Notes under the pieces: model-generated
What the model was told of the DNA's origin: nothing
Database searches by the model: none
The model's input: only the letters and a program-made list of their open reading frames with translations
In this document: piece by piece, positions 35,659-45,222 of the stretch
Layout of the letters: each line of letters starts with the position of its first letter
Position numbering within the stretch: the stretch's first letter is position 1
DNA from: an uncultured Sutterella sp.
Lineage (GTDB): Bacteria > Pseudomonadota > Gammaproteobacteria > Burkholderiales > Burkholderiaceae_F
NCBI GenBank assembly: GCA_905194315.1
Contig: CAJJRX010000006.1
Location: forward strand, 22,630 to 86,629
Length of the DNA stretch: 64,000 nt
Direction: 5' to 3'
Translations under genes and position numbers: made by a program

Positions 35659-36636
35659 TCAGGACATCTGAGCTGTCGGGTGCTGAGGCTCGTGTGCATG
35701 GCGTTTGGCCTCCTGAAACACCCGCATGGCAAGCGCAATACCAAGCAGAAGCAGACCGATGCCGACCACCATCAGCGTCGAGGGCAGGCTCTCGCGCCAG
35801 ATATGTGCATAGATCACTGCAAAGACAGTCTCAAAAATAATCATCTGGCCGCCGAGGGCCGGCGGCAGACGCTGACTCATGAGATTCCAGAAAAGAATAC
35901 CGACCCAGGAGCAGACCGTCCCGAGCAGAATACAGATCGTGATAAAGAGTTCGGGCGTCTCACCCAGCAGACCGGTCTCTGCCGGAGCAGTGCTCCAGAA
36001 ATAAGCCAGCAGAATCAGAGAGGCCGGGAAAAGTGCCAGGCCCTGCGCAGTGGACCAGCCTCTCGAAGAGCGCTCCGGATTATTGATGAGCCACTGGGCA
36101 TTCTTGAGCGGATACCAGGTCCAGACAAGCAGCGAGCCGATCGCATAAAGCACGCCGATCCAGAATTCCACACTGCTCACACGGCCCGAGCCCACGAGAT
36201 AGAGGAACTCCGTACCGTTCAGACAGCCCATTCCCACCGCGATCAGAATAAGCGGGAAGACCAGTGACTTCCAGGCGACTCTGCGCTCGACATTTTTTTC
36301 CTGATAGTTGCCGATAAGGGCGCAAAGAATCGGGATCATGGCGGAGAAAGCACCAGTGATCGGCGCCCCGGCATGCTGAACAGCCTCAGAGAGCAGCCAG
36401 TAGTAGAAAATATTGCCGACCACCCCGAGCAGGACAGCCTGATACCAGTCCGAGGCGCGATAGTGTTTGAGCTCGCGCCACTGGACAATACCGATACCGC
36501 AGGAGAGCAAACCGAAAACCACATAGCGGACCGTCGCGATGACCGCGGGATCATAAGTGGGCAGAAGAAGCGGAGCAATATACACCCCGCCCCAGATCAT
36601 GCAGGCGACTATGCCAAAAAAAACTCCTAACAGCAT
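35659..36636 (-). CDS. DMT-superfamily transporter (EamA type)
   Basis: A 325-residue membrane protein with about ten hydrophobic helices arranged as two EamA halves (MIWGGVYIAP near the start; QMIIFETVFAVIYAHIWRE in the second half). Members export amino acids or metabolites. It starts 16 bases after the sdaA stop if the ATG at 36636 is used; the frame runs further upstream but overlaps sdaA. Co-transcription with serine deaminase makes an amino-acid (for example serine or threonine) exporter an attractive but unproved idea. Confidence 0.82.
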   Translation of the reverse strand: MLLGVFFGIVACMIWGGVYIAPLLLPTYDPAVIATVRYVVFGLLSCGIGIVQWRELKHYRASDWYQAVLLGVVGNIFYYWLLSEAVQHAGAPITGAFSAMIPILCALIGNYQEKNVERRVAWKSLVFPLILIAVGMGCLNGTEFLYLVGSGRVSSVEFWIGVLYAIGSLLVWTWYPLKNAQWLINNPERSSRGWSTAQGLALFPASLILLAYFWSTAPAETGLLGETPELFITICILLGTVCSWVGILFWNLMSQRLPPALGGQMIIFETVFAVIYAHIWRESLPSTLMVVGIGLLLLGIALAMRVFQEAKRHAHEPQHPTAQMS

Positions 36637-36652
36637 CAGACTTAATTTTCTG

Positions 36653-38032
36653 CTAGCACCCGACCAGACGGATAGCCAGCCCTCCTCGACTCGTTTCCTT
36701 GTACTTACTTTGCATGTCCCGGCCTGTTTCATACATGGCCTGAACGACCTGATCAAGGCTCACATAGTGTGAGCCGTCTCCACGCATGGACATGCGTGCC
36801 GCATTAATCGCCTTGACGGCCGCTATGGCGTTACGTTCAATGCACGGAATCTGCACCTGCCCTGCAACAGGGTCACAGGTGAGACCGAGATTATGTTCCA
36901 TTCCGATCTCGGCAGCATTTTCAACCTGATCCGGGGTACCGCCCAGCACAGCAGTGAGACCGGCGGCGGCCATGGAACACGCCACGCCCACTTCCCCCTG
37001 ACAGCCGACTTCGGCACCGGAGATGGAGGCATTATTTTTGAAAATCATGCCCACGGCACCGGCCGTGAGAAGAAACGTGCGCACATTGCTGAGTTTACAC
37101 CCCGGCACATGTTTGAGGTAATACTCAATCACCGCCGGAATCACGCCTGCCGCCCCGTTGGTGGGGGCAGTCACCACACGCCCGCCAGAGGCATTCTCTT
37201 CAGCCACGGCAATCGCATAGGCATTGACCCAGTCAAGCACGACAAGCGGATCATCCCCCTGGCGAAGCAGAGCATTTTTCATTTTCTGAGCCCGGCGCAT
37301 GATTTTCATCGGACCGGGCATCACACCGCTCTGACGGAACCCGCGTTCAAGACACTCACTCATCACCTGCCAGATACCGTCAAGCCGCGCATCAATCTCG
37401 TCATCGCTCAAACGCACGCGTTCATTGGCGCGGACAATCTCGGCAATACTCAGACCGGTCTGCCGGCACCAGGTCATCAGCTCGGTGCTGTTGTTAAACG
37501 GGTAAGGCTGCACAGGCGCATCCGCATCCGCAGGGACAATTTCGGGAACCTCAGGGGCGTACTCCTTTGCAGCGATGACAAATCCCCCGCCGATTGAATA
37601 GTAGCGACGGGTATAGAGCGGAATATCACGACGCAGCGCGGTGATTTCCATTGCATTGGTGTGGTACTGCGGCACATGGTCCGGACTGAAGCGGATATCC
37701 CACTCCGGATCAAAATCGACCTCCTTCCGGCCGGCGAGCGCAATTTTTTTCTTCTCGCGAACATGCCCGATAAGGTCGTTGACCGCGTCCGGATCCAGCG
37801 TTTCCGGGGTATACCCCATCAGCCCCAGCATGACAGCAATGTCAGTACCGTGTCCGCGCCCTGTGGCAGCAAGACTGCCCATGAGCTCCACCCGGACACT
37901 GCTCACTCCTTCAAGCAGCCCCTTTTCATGCAGCGTATCCACAAAAGCCCCGGCAGCCCGCAGTGGGCCGACTGTATGTGAGGAGGACGGGCCGATGCCG
38001 ACACGAAACATGTCGAATACACAGATATCCAT
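36653..38032 (-). CDS. sdaA: L-serine ammonia-lyase (iron-sulfur type)
   Basis: Converts L-serine to pyruvate and ammonia with a [4Fe-4S] cluster. The 459-residue single-chain form has the beta domain start FDMFRVGIGPSSSHTVGP and the alpha domain with cluster cysteines in CKLSN, CQGEVGVACSMAAAG and GLTCDPVAGQVQIPC. The ATG at 38032 gives the length of E. coli SdaA (454); an in-frame GTG at 38062 overlaps the terminator of msbA and is less likely. An oxygen-sensitive cluster enzyme fits an anaerobic lifestyle. Confidence 0.94.
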   Translation of the reverse strand: MDICVFDMFRVGIGPSSSHTVGPLRAAGAFVDTLHEKGLLEGVSSVRVELMGSLAATGRGHGTDIAVMLGLMGYTPETLDPDAVNDLIGHVREKKKIALAGRKEVDFDPEWDIRFSPDHVPQYHTNAMEITALRRDIPLYTRRYYSIGGGFVIAAKEYAPEVPEIVPADADAPVQPYPFNNSTELMTWCRQTGLSIAEIVRANERVRLSDDEIDARLDGIWQVMSECLERGFRQSGVMPGPMKIMRRAQKMKNALLRQGDDPLVVLDWVNAYAIAVAEENASGGRVVTAPTNGAAGVIPAVIEYYLKHVPGCKLSNVRTFLLTAGAVGMIFKNNASISGAEVGCQGEVGVACSMAAAGLTAVLGGTPDQVENAAEIGMEHNLGLTCDPVAGQVQIPCIERNAIAAVKAINAARMSMRGDGSHYVSLDQVVQAMYETGRDMQSKYKETSRGGLAIRLVGC

Positions 38033-38062
38033 AATTATTTGACCAACATTGCTGTTACTCAC

Positions 38063-38112
38063 AAAAACCGGAAGCTGCGGGCCTGTTCATGGTCCGTCCG
38101 CAGCACTCCGGT
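38063..38112 (-). terminator. rho-independent terminator of msbA
   Basis: On the reverse strand ACCGGAGTGCTGCGG pairs with CCGCAGCTTCCGGT (one mismatch region), followed by five T. Confidence 0.75.
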
Positions 38113-38137
38113 CTAACCTTTGACGGCCGTCACCCTG

Positions 38138-39940
38138 TCAGTGAGCGGATTCCGTCTGATTCAGTGTTCCCTGAGCCTCGCTTCTGGTGGCTCTGGCGTT
38201 ATTGAACTGAATGTTATACAGGCTCGCATAGGCGCCGCCCTTTGCCAGCAGCGTCTCATGGTTGCCCTCTTCAACCACCTCACCCTCTTTCATCACGAGA
38301 ATGCGGTCAGCATGCTCGATTGTCGAAAGACGGTGCGCCACAACAAATGTTGTCCGCCCCTGCATAAGCCGGTTGATCGACTCCTGAATGTGTTTTTCAC
38401 TTTCCGTATCAAGCGCACTCGTTGCCTCGTCAAGAAGCAGTACAGGGGCGTTTTTCAAAATAGCACGTGCGATTGAAATGCGCTGACGCTGACCGCCGGA
38501 AAGTTGTGAACCTTCGGCACCGACTCTGGTTTCAAGCCCGTCAGGCAGAGAACGGATAAAGTCTCCGAGTGCAGCCGCTTCGGCCGCCTGTTCAATGGCT
38601 TCACGCGAGACGCGGTCGGCACAGCCGTAAGCAATATTGCCGGCAATCGTGTCATCAAAGATGACCACCTCCTGGCTTACCAGTGCCATCTGAGCACGAA
38701 GACTTCTGAGTGTCATCTCGCTCTGGGCGACGCCGTCAAAATAAATATCACCCCGGGTCGGCACAAGAAAACGCGGAAGCATATTGATAATTGTGGATTT
38801 TCCGGAACCGGAGGTCCCCACAAGGGCGATCACCTCACCGGGCTTCACGTCGATGGAAAAGTCTTTGATTGCCCACTTCTCTGAGCTCGGATAGCGGTAG
38901 CCCACATGATCAAAACGGATGGCTCCCTTGTAGCCGGTCAGCTCTTTATCTCCCGGATCCTTCTCGGGTTCGATATCGAGCATGCCGAAAAGGCTCTCGG
39001 AAGCGGCCGTCATTGCCGCCGTCGTCCCGTTGAGGCCGGAGAGATGGCGGATCGGCGCCATCAGAAGCAGCAGTGCGGAGAGGAAGGTGGTGAACTCACC
39101 GATCGTGATTTCGCCACGCTGCGCCTGCAGCAGTGCAAACACGATCACCACCGAGACACCGGTCATAGAGATGAGCTGTGTGAGCGGTGTACCGGCGGCA
39201 TTTACCTTTGCCGCCTTCAGGTTCAGAGAGGCAAGCTCACTGTTGACCTGAGAGAAACGGTTGTTTTCGAAGGCTTTTGCGTCATAGATTTTCACAACCC
39301 TCGAGCCGTGATAAGCCTCCTGAATCACCGTTATCAGAGAGCCGAAGTAGGTCTGCGTTTTTTTCGTAATCGCCTTGATGCGCTTGTTGACCCAGCGCAG
39401 AACCAGCGCCAGCAAAGGCGCAATGACAAAGGTCACCAGTGTCAGAAGCCAGTTGTGATAAATCAGCACACAAATCAGGCAGACAATCTGGATGCAGTCA
39501 CGGATAATCGTGGTCATCACACTGGCGGCGCCGCCAAGTGCCACAGAGGCCTCATTAATAAACTTCGCCTGCACGCTGCCGCAGCGGTTTTCCTGAAACG
39601 ACCAGTCACCCCAGTTGAGCACGCGTGAGAACATCTCCATACGGATGCTGCGAAGAACAGACTGCGAGACTTTGGCCAGCCAGTAGGAACTCAGAAACTG
39701 CGATCCCCCGTAGAGCACCGAAATACCGATGAGCGCAAGCGGAGCCCAGTAGACGACCGCAGGGTTCTTGTCATAAAACCCCATATCAGTCAGCTTCCCG
39801 AGCATCATGGCTATGAGCGAGGATGCCCCGCCGCTCGCCACCATCGCCAGAGCAGCAAGGATCAGATAGTGCTTGTAGGGAGGCAGATACCGGAACAGGC
39901 GCATGAGCGCCGGATTGTCAACAAAGGGCAGTTTGAGCAT
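38138..39940 (-). CDS. msbA: lipid A export ATP-binding/permease protein MsbA
   Basis: Flips lipid A-core across the inner membrane. The 600-residue half-transporter has six N-terminal transmembrane helices and a C-terminal nucleotide-binding domain: Walker A GTSGSGKST, Q-loop LVSQEVVIFDDT, signature QLSGGQRQR, Walker B VLLLDEATSALD, and the switch His in VVAHRLST. The ATG at 39940 (MLKLPFV) gives the usual length; the frame continues to a TTG at 39991. It diverges from a GT9 glycosyltransferase gene, consistent with LPS biogenesis. Confidence 0.92.
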   Translation of the reverse strand: MLKLPFVDNPALMRLFRYLPPYKHYLILAALAMVASGGASSLIAMMLGKLTDMGFYDKNPAVVYWAPLALIGISVLYGGSQFLSSYWLAKVSQSVLRSIRMEMFSRVLNWGDWSFQENRCGSVQAKFINEASVALGGAASVMTTIIRDCIQIVCLICVLIYHNWLLTLVTFVIAPLLALVLRWVNKRIKAITKKTQTYFGSLITVIQEAYHGSRVVKIYDAKAFENNRFSQVNSELASLNLKAAKVNAAGTPLTQLISMTGVSVVIVFALLQAQRGEITIGEFTTFLSALLLLMAPIRHLSGLNGTTAAMTAASESLFGMLDIEPEKDPGDKELTGYKGAIRFDHVGYRYPSSEKWAIKDFSIDVKPGEVIALVGTSGSGKSTIINMLPRFLVPTRGDIYFDGVAQSEMTLRSLRAQMALVSQEVVIFDDTIAGNIAYGCADRVSREAIEQAAEAAALGDFIRSLPDGLETRVGAEGSQLSGGQRQRISIARAILKNAPVLLLDEATSALDTESEKHIQESINRLMQGRTTFVVAHRLSTIEHADRILVMKEGEVVEEGNHETLLAKGGAYASLYNIQFNNARATRSEAQGTLNQTESAH

Positions 39941-40123
39941 AAATTCTTGAGTAGGTTCAGGCCTGTGAAAATCAGGTCTCTCATCATACAAGGTTTATGG
40001 CGTTTTGTAGTGTCCTCCCAGCCTGATTCACACCGCTGCAGCTCCCTGTTGGTAACCATCTGTACAGGCCGGCTATGCGCTACAATATGGCCTACCTGTT
40101 TGCTTTACTCCTGTGGAGTCTCC

Positions 40124-41062
40124 ATGTCTACGATTCTTTGCCGTCTTCCCAATCACGTTGGTGACTGTTGTATGACCCTGCCTGCTTTGCGTCTGCTCGA
40201 AGCGAGCGGGTTTACGCCAATGCTTGCGGGCAAGCGCTGGGCTGAGGATCTGATGAGCGGGATGGGCTGGCGCTTTGACCCGATTGAAGGACATGTCACA
40301 GAAGACCTCACACGCATCCGTTATCTGAGCCAGCACGTGGGTCCCGATCCCCGCGGTCTGCTCTTTCCGAACTCCTTCAGCTCCGCGCTGCTTTTCAGCG
40401 TGGGCCGTCTCAAAAGCACGGGGCTTGCCACTGACGGGCGCCGCTTCCTGCTCGAGCATGCCATCCCTGAGCCGGGTCCCATGCATGAGGTCGAACGTTT
40501 CTTTTACCTTGCTCATGAAGCGATCAAAGCCTGGGGCGGCACACCTGCCTGGGATAAGGTTCCCGAAGAGCTGGGACTGAAAGTGCTTGCTCGCCATGAG
40601 GCTGCTGCTCGCAATCTCTCCAACGAACACAATCTGCCGGCGAAATTTGCCCTTCTTGCCCCGGTCGCCCGCGGTATGCACCACGGTCAGGTTAAAGCCT
40701 GGGCGCATTTCAATGAGTTGTGCAAACCTCTGCGTGACCTCGGCGTGGAGCCGATTGTCTTCCCCTCGCAGCATGAGGTTGACGAAGCCAGAGCCGCCTG
40801 TCCTGATGCACGCATCCTCACCCCGACCACACTCGGCAACTATGCCGCACTGGCACGCCAGGCTGCGATCGTGATTGCCAACGACTCCGGCGTGAGCCAT
40901 CTTGCGGCAGCCGTCGGCGCAAAGCAGATCACGCTTATCGGTGTAACCGATATCGACCGTACCCGTCCCTGGAATCCGAAGGCTGTTGTCCTCGGGGATG
41001 CCAAAAAAGGCTGGCCCAGCGTCGAAGAGGTCGTCAGCACCATGCAGGGCATGCTGGCCTGA
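40124..41062 (+). CDS. glycosyltransferase family 9 (heptosyltransferase-like)
   Basis: A 312-residue GT-B enzyme. It starts ILCRLPNHVGDCCMTLPALRLL, the acceptor-side opening of ADP-heptose:LPS heptosyltransferases, and has the donor-binding ANDSGVSHLAAAVGAKQITLIG near residues 255-277 in part. It probably adds heptose or another sugar to LPS core. GGAG lies 8 bases before ATG 40124. The open frame extends far upstream but through the msbA promoter region. Whether it is WaaC, WaaF or another enzyme cannot be decided. Confidence 0.85.
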   Translation: MSTILCRLPNHVGDCCMTLPALRLLEASGFTPMLAGKRWAEDLMSGMGWRFDPIEGHVTEDLTRIRYLSQHVGPDPRGLLFPNSFSSALLFSVGRLKSTGLATDGRRFLLEHAIPEPGPMHEVERFFYLAHEAIKAWGGTPAWDKVPEELGLKVLARHEAAARNLSNEHNLPAKFALLAPVARGMHHGQVKAWAHFNELCKPLRDLGVEPIVFPSQHEVDEARAACPDARILTPTTLGNYAALARQAAIVIANDSGVSHLAAAVGAKQITLIGVTDIDRTRPWNPKAVVLGDAKKGWPSVEEVVSTMQGMLA

Positions 41063-41081
41063 TTCCGTTTTTTTTCTGAAC

Positions 41082-41112
41082 AAACGGCCTCAGAGAATCT
41101 CTGAGGCCGTTT
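41082..41112. terminator. terminator between the convergent GT9 and hydrolase genes
   Basis: AAACGGCCTCAGAGA pairs perfectly with TCTCTGAGGCCGTTT. T-rich sequence flanks both sides, so it may act in both directions. Confidence 0.75.
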
Positions 41113-41141
41113 GCTTTCACACTTAAGCGCAATGCGCGCCG

Positions 41142-42422
41142 TTACTTATCCAGACCGTTGACCTTTCTTGCAAAGCCGCTGAAAACCTGAAACGCGAGCG
41201 GCAGACTCTGCTCATCCTGAATATCAAATGTCGGACGGTGATGTCCGGGATGGTTGCAGCCATACAGAATAAAGGCTGCCTGTCCGCCATGCTGAATCAC
41301 GCGGCGGATAAAGAGTGCACAGTCCTCTGAACCGGAGGGCACATGCACACGCGGAATCGCCGTAGCACCATCAATTTCATGCATGACCTCTTCTACAACG
41401 TCATACAGCTCAGGGCTTTGCACCAGGGTTGTGCTTTCTCCGGCAATGGTAATTTCAGACTGCACACGGTAGGCCTTGTCAACACCGGCAAAAATGTCAT
41501 AAACGTAGTCACGCATGTAAGCGTTCACCTCTTCGGTATCCCCGCGGACCTCCATCTGCAGTCTGGCCTGAGCAGGAATCACATTGCGCCCTTCACCGGC
41601 ATGCAGCGTTCCAACCGAAACACGAGTGGGACCTTCACCGTGACGGGGAATGCCCTGAAGCATCAGGCAGGCACTCGCAGCAGCCATCAGCGCACTGTGT
41701 CCGAGCTGGGGAGCGTTGCCCGCATGAGCAGGCGTACCCTTGATGGTCACGTCAAACTTGGTGGAGGCAAGAAAGCCGCCGTCCATAACACCGATCTGTC
41801 CAAGGGTTGCACAACCGCCGACATGACCGCCGAGGAAATAGTCCACATCATCGACAAGGCCGGAGCCCACCATCGCGCGGGCTCCACGCACCCCTTCTTC
41901 GGCAGGTTGAAAGATCAGCTTGAAACGTCCGCAGAGTTCATCCTTGTGTTCAACCAGCCAGCGGGCAAGCACAAGTCCGACAGCCGTATGAGCGTCATGA
42001 CCGCAGCCGTGCATCAGTCCTTCCCGCTCCGAGGCAAAGCCCAGTCTGGCGGGCGGGTGGCTCGGGTCAGAGGATTCCTGAACCAGCACACAGTCCATAT
42101 CAGAGCGGAAGGCCGTCACCGGCCCCGGACGGCCGGTGTCAAGAATCGCCACCGCCCCGGTGTATCCGCCGGTTTCATCAATAAAGGATTGAGGCACACC
42201 ATGAGCAAGAGCCCGTTTGATGGCAGCCTCCACCAGATCAGGATCACGTCCCAGGACATCGTCAGTATTGATATTGGCCTTGCCTACCGTTACCGGCAGA
42301 CCGAGCCCGCGAAGATACTTTACAACCAGCCACGTGGTTTCAAATTCAGTCCATCCCTCTTCCGGGCGACGGTGAATTTGACGACGAAGACTTACCAGCT
42401 CATCAACATATTGCTTTTGCAT
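41142..42422 (-). CDS. M20 family amidohydrolase, AbgA-like
   Basis: A 426-residue two-metal amidohydrolase of the M20D group. Landmarks: AFRSDMDCV, GLMHGCGHDAHTAVG (metal His/Asp), FQPAEEGVRGARAMV (catalytic Glu pair), KGTPAHAGNAPQLG and a late GSEDCALF. The N-terminal third, with a long insert before the metal motif and TGAVAILDTGRPGPV, follows E. coli AbgA, subunit A of p-aminobenzoyl-glutamate hydrolase, more closely than generic hippurate hydrolases. No abgB-like partner is adjacent. The MFS gene is 39 bases upstream in the same direction, suggesting uptake and hydrolysis of an N-acyl amino acid. Confidence 0.85.
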   Translation of the reverse strand: MQKQYVDELVSLRRQIHRRPEEGWTEFETTWLVVKYLRGLGLPVTVGKANINTDDVLGRDPDLVEAAIKRALAHGVPQSFIDETGGYTGAVAILDTGRPGPVTAFRSDMDCVLVQESSDPSHPPARLGFASEREGLMHGCGHDAHTAVGLVLARWLVEHKDELCGRFKLIFQPAEEGVRGARAMVGSGLVDDVDYFLGGHVGGCATLGQIGVMDGGFLASTKFDVTIKGTPAHAGNAPQLGHSALMAAASACLMLQGIPRHGEGPTRVSVGTLHAGEGRNVIPAQARLQMEVRGDTEEVNAYMRDYVYDIFAGVDKAYRVQSEITIAGESTTLVQSPELYDVVEEVMHEIDGATAIPRVHVPSGSEDCALFIRRVIQHGGQAAFILYGCNHPGHHRPTFDIQDEQSLPLAFQVFSGFARKVNGLDK

Positions 42423-42461
42423 AGCTTCTCCAAACGTTGATTCAATAAAATGTTTTTCCTT

Positions 42462-43703
42462 TCAGCTCTTTTTCCTGAGCGCCAAAAACCAGCCGGCGCA
42501 TAAGAGTCCCAGAACACAGATCCCCATACAGATCTGATACGCAGTGTCATAGTGCTGCCCTGCTCCGATTGAACGGATGATCATCGGACCGAAAAAACCG
42601 CCTATCGAGTAGGAAAACGCCATGACAGAGAAATTCACACTGTTGTGTTTCGAGCCGAACTCATCAGCAACGAGTCCGGGATAAATACCAAAAGCGGATC
42701 CGAAACACAGTCCGACGCCGGCCAGACCGATAAAAAACTGCGTTACATCACCTTTTTCTGCGCTGTAGAGCAACGCCAGGGCAGCCATCGCTACAAGCAG
42801 CATTGCAGTGAGCGTCTGCATCCGCCCGAATCTGTCGGAAAGGACGCCGGAAAGAAACCGACCGCCGGTATTAGCCAGAGACAGCGTGGACACACACAGT
42901 GCAATCAGCGTACTGCCGATACCGATCTGATTTTTCGCAATACCGGAAATATTGGAGAGCAGCATCAGTCCCATGGTAGCCACAATGGCAAACATAAAAA
43001 ACAGCGGATAAAAGCGGTGCGACTTCACCATCCCCAGCCAGTTGCAGTTGACGTCATGCCTGGTCGTCTCTGCCGTCTGCCTCGGTGCAAAAATCTGCGA
43101 AAAACCATCGGGGCATTTAACAAGAGGTAACGCAGAGCAGACGACAACAGAGCCGAGCAGCACACCAAACACATTAAGCGTGCTGACAATACCAACCGTA
43201 TCTATCAGTGCATTGGCAAGAAAAGGAAGAAGCGCACCGCCGATACCCAGACAGGCGGTCACTGTCCCGCCGGCAAACCCGCGCTTATCAGGGAAAAATT
43301 TCACGGCCGAATTGATTGTGCAGCCGTTGACCAGACCGGTTCCGGCGCCGGCAAGAATACCGTAACTCCAGTAAAGAGCAGACACTGATGTTGCGAGTGC
43401 ACTCAGAAAATAACCGGCGGCGAGACACAGACCGCCAACCATAATGATCAGCCTCGGACCGAACCGGTCATTGATGAAACCTCCGGTCAGCATGAGCAGA
43501 GGTGTAACCCCGGTCGCCAGACCGAACACAGACCCGAGCGTGGCAACCGTTACCTCTTGTGCCGGGTTGAGTGTGCTCAGATAAGCAGCCAGAGGGCCGG
43601 AGAACACACTCCAGATGTAGATTGCGCCTGTAAAAAAGTTAATCAGGCAAAACAACCCCAGATACAGCCATCGTTTTTTTAATAGAGGTGAACAGTTACT
43701 CAT
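42462..43703 (-). CDS. MFS transporter, oxalate/formate antiporter (OFA) family
   Basis: A 413-residue, 12-helix MFS protein. The opening LYLGLFCLINFFTGAIYIWSVFSGPLAAYL (first helix), GGFINDRFGPRLIIMVGGL and GRFLSGVLSDRFGRMQTL are OFA-type. Members move small carboxylates and, in gut bacteria, many unidentified organic acids. It leads the operon with the AbgA-like hydrolase and diverges from the DcuC-like carrier across an AT-rich region with a heptad repeat. The substrate is unknown. Confidence 0.87.
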   Translation of the reverse strand: MSNCSPLLKKRWLYLGLFCLINFFTGAIYIWSVFSGPLAAYLSTLNPAQEVTVATLGSVFGLATGVTPLLMLTGGFINDRFGPRLIIMVGGLCLAAGYFLSALATSVSALYWSYGILAGAGTGLVNGCTINSAVKFFPDKRGFAGGTVTACLGIGGALLPFLANALIDTVGIVSTLNVFGVLLGSVVVCSALPLVKCPDGFSQIFAPRQTAETTRHDVNCNWLGMVKSHRFYPLFFMFAIVATMGLMLLSNISGIAKNQIGIGSTLIALCVSTLSLANTGGRFLSGVLSDRFGRMQTLTAMLLVAMAALALLYSAEKGDVTQFFIGLAGVGLCFGSAFGIYPGLVADEFGSKHNSVNFSVMAFSYSIGGFFGPMIIRSIGAGQHYDTAYQICMGICVLGLLCAGWFLALRKKS

Positions 43704-43799
43704 GACATTTACTGGTTTTAGTTGAAACTGATGAAATTATATTTTCCTTAATCATATTTTCAAATATCAGATAAACCAGTAATTATTCATTAAATATAT

Positions 43800-43827
43800 G
43801 ATATCCGATATCGGATATCCGATATAA
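43800..43827. promoter_or_regulatory. palindromic heptad-repeat operator candidate
   Basis: Four tandem 7-base units GATATCC-GATATCG-GATATCC-GATATAA; the first 20 bases (43800-43819) are a perfect palindrome. The site sits midway in the AT-rich 219-base gap between two divergent transporter genes, where one regulator could control both. The GntR/HutC-type gene at 46470 is the nearest candidate, but the motif is not a standard GntR site. Confidence 0.6.
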
Positions 43828-43922
43828 ATTCTGTGGAAACTCCCTGATTGTATTTTTTAATCAAACCCCTAGAATTTATGGTGTTCAAGCACCCCATTAC
43901 CTCCAGGTAAAGGAATAACACC

Positions 43923-45194
43923 ATGTCATTTCCTCTCATTTTTTCAACAATTGTGGTTATTGCCACAATTTACGCATTAATTAAAAGATATGAAGCCAGA
44001 CTTGTTTTATTGGCCTCCGGCTTCATAATGGCAATTACCTCTTTACAACCAATGGTTGCTTTTCAGCAATTTGATAAATCCATGACCAACGGATCACTGA
44101 TTATTGCGATCTGTTCAGCTATGGGGTTTGCCGCTGCAGTTTCTCTGACCAAGTGTGATGTGCATCTGGTCGCTCTGCTGACCCGTCCTCTGAAAAGTCT
44201 TGGGGTGATGCTCCTGCCCGCATGCATGCTCGTCACCAGTTTCTGCTCAATTGCCATTCCTTCCACCGCAGGACTTTGTGCCGCCGTTGGCCCCTCTATG
44301 ATTCCTATCCTGATCCGTGCCGGCTTCAAACCAGTCATTGCTGCAACAGCCATTGTGGCCTCGACAACCCCGGCACTTTTCAACCCGGGCGTTTCTCACA
44401 ATGTGTTTATTGCCAAGCTGGCCAATATCGAAATCATGGATCTGATCGGTCGTGTGGGACCTGCGATTCTGTGTTTCAGTCTGGCCACCATCGTCGGTAT
44501 TACGCTGATGTGCTTCCTCTTCAAGGACTACAAGAAGCCTGATCCGAATGTCACAAATACTCCGGCGGCTCAGCAGCTCGCCAACAATTTACCCGAGAAA
44601 GCCAATGTGCTCTATGCACTTGCTCCTCTCGTGCCCATCATGATCCTTCTTGCTGTGTCTCTGTGGACCACTCTCAAGATGAGTGTCGCCACTGCCATGA
44701 TTATCGGTACGGTTTATGCCATTGTGGTAACCCGCACCAACCCGGCAAAAGTGACAAAGGACTTCTTCAACGGGATGGGTAAAGGGTATGCCGACATTCT
44801 CGGGATCATCATTGCAGCCGGCGTTTTTGCTGCCGGTCTTAAAGCCGCAGGCGTCGTTGACCTTCTCGTCTCCACATTGACTTCGGCCAATGAACTGGCA
44901 CGCGCAGGCGGGGCATTCGGTCCCTATCTCATGGGACTGCTGACCGGTTCCGGAGACGCCGCTGCATTCGCATTTAACGAAGCCGTCACACCGCACGCTG
45001 CTCAGTTCGGCATGACCATTCCGTCACTGGGCTATCTGGCAGTGGTGTCAGGTGCCTTCGGCCGTCTGAGCTCGCCTCTTGCCGGAGGTCTCATCCTGGT
45101 TGCCGGTATTGCCGGTGTCAACCCTCTGGAAATTGTCAAACGCACCATCCCTGTCATGCTCGTGATGCTGCTTGGCGCTTATTTCTTCCTCTAA
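43923..45194 (+). CDS. DcuC-family C4-dicarboxylate-type transporter
   Basis: A 423-residue membrane carrier with about 12 hydrophobic segments. The overall plan and PMIPILIRAGF-like loop (PSMIPILIRAGFKPVIAA in part), with GLLTGSGDAAAFAFNEAVTPHA in the second half, match the DcuC branch, which exchanges fumarate, malate, aspartate and succinate under anaerobic conditions. AGGTAAAGGA lies before the ATG. The porin gene follows by 28 bases. The first 100 bases or so of the gene are AT-rich compared with neighbours. Confidence 0.85.
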   Translation: MSFPLIFSTIVVIATIYALIKRYEARLVLLASGFIMAITSLQPMVAFQQFDKSMTNGSLIIAICSAMGFAAAVSLTKCDVHLVALLTRPLKSLGVMLLPACMLVTSFCSIAIPSTAGLCAAVGPSMIPILIRAGFKPVIAATAIVASTTPALFNPGVSHNVFIAKLANIEIMDLIGRVGPAILCFSLATIVGITLMCFLFKDYKKPDPNVTNTPAAQQLANNLPEKANVLYALAPLVPIMILLAVSLWTTLKMSVATAMIIGTVYAIVVTRTNPAKVTKDFFNGMGKGYADILGIIIAAGVFAAGLKAAGVVDLLVSTLTSANELARAGGAFGPYLMGLLTGSGDAAAFAFNEAVTPHAAQFGMTIPSLGYLAVVSGAFGRLSSPLAGGLILVAGIAGVNPLEIVKRTIPVMLVMLLGAYFFL

Positions 45195-45222
45195 ACCCCA
45201 ACCCCTTACTGGAGAACTCAAC

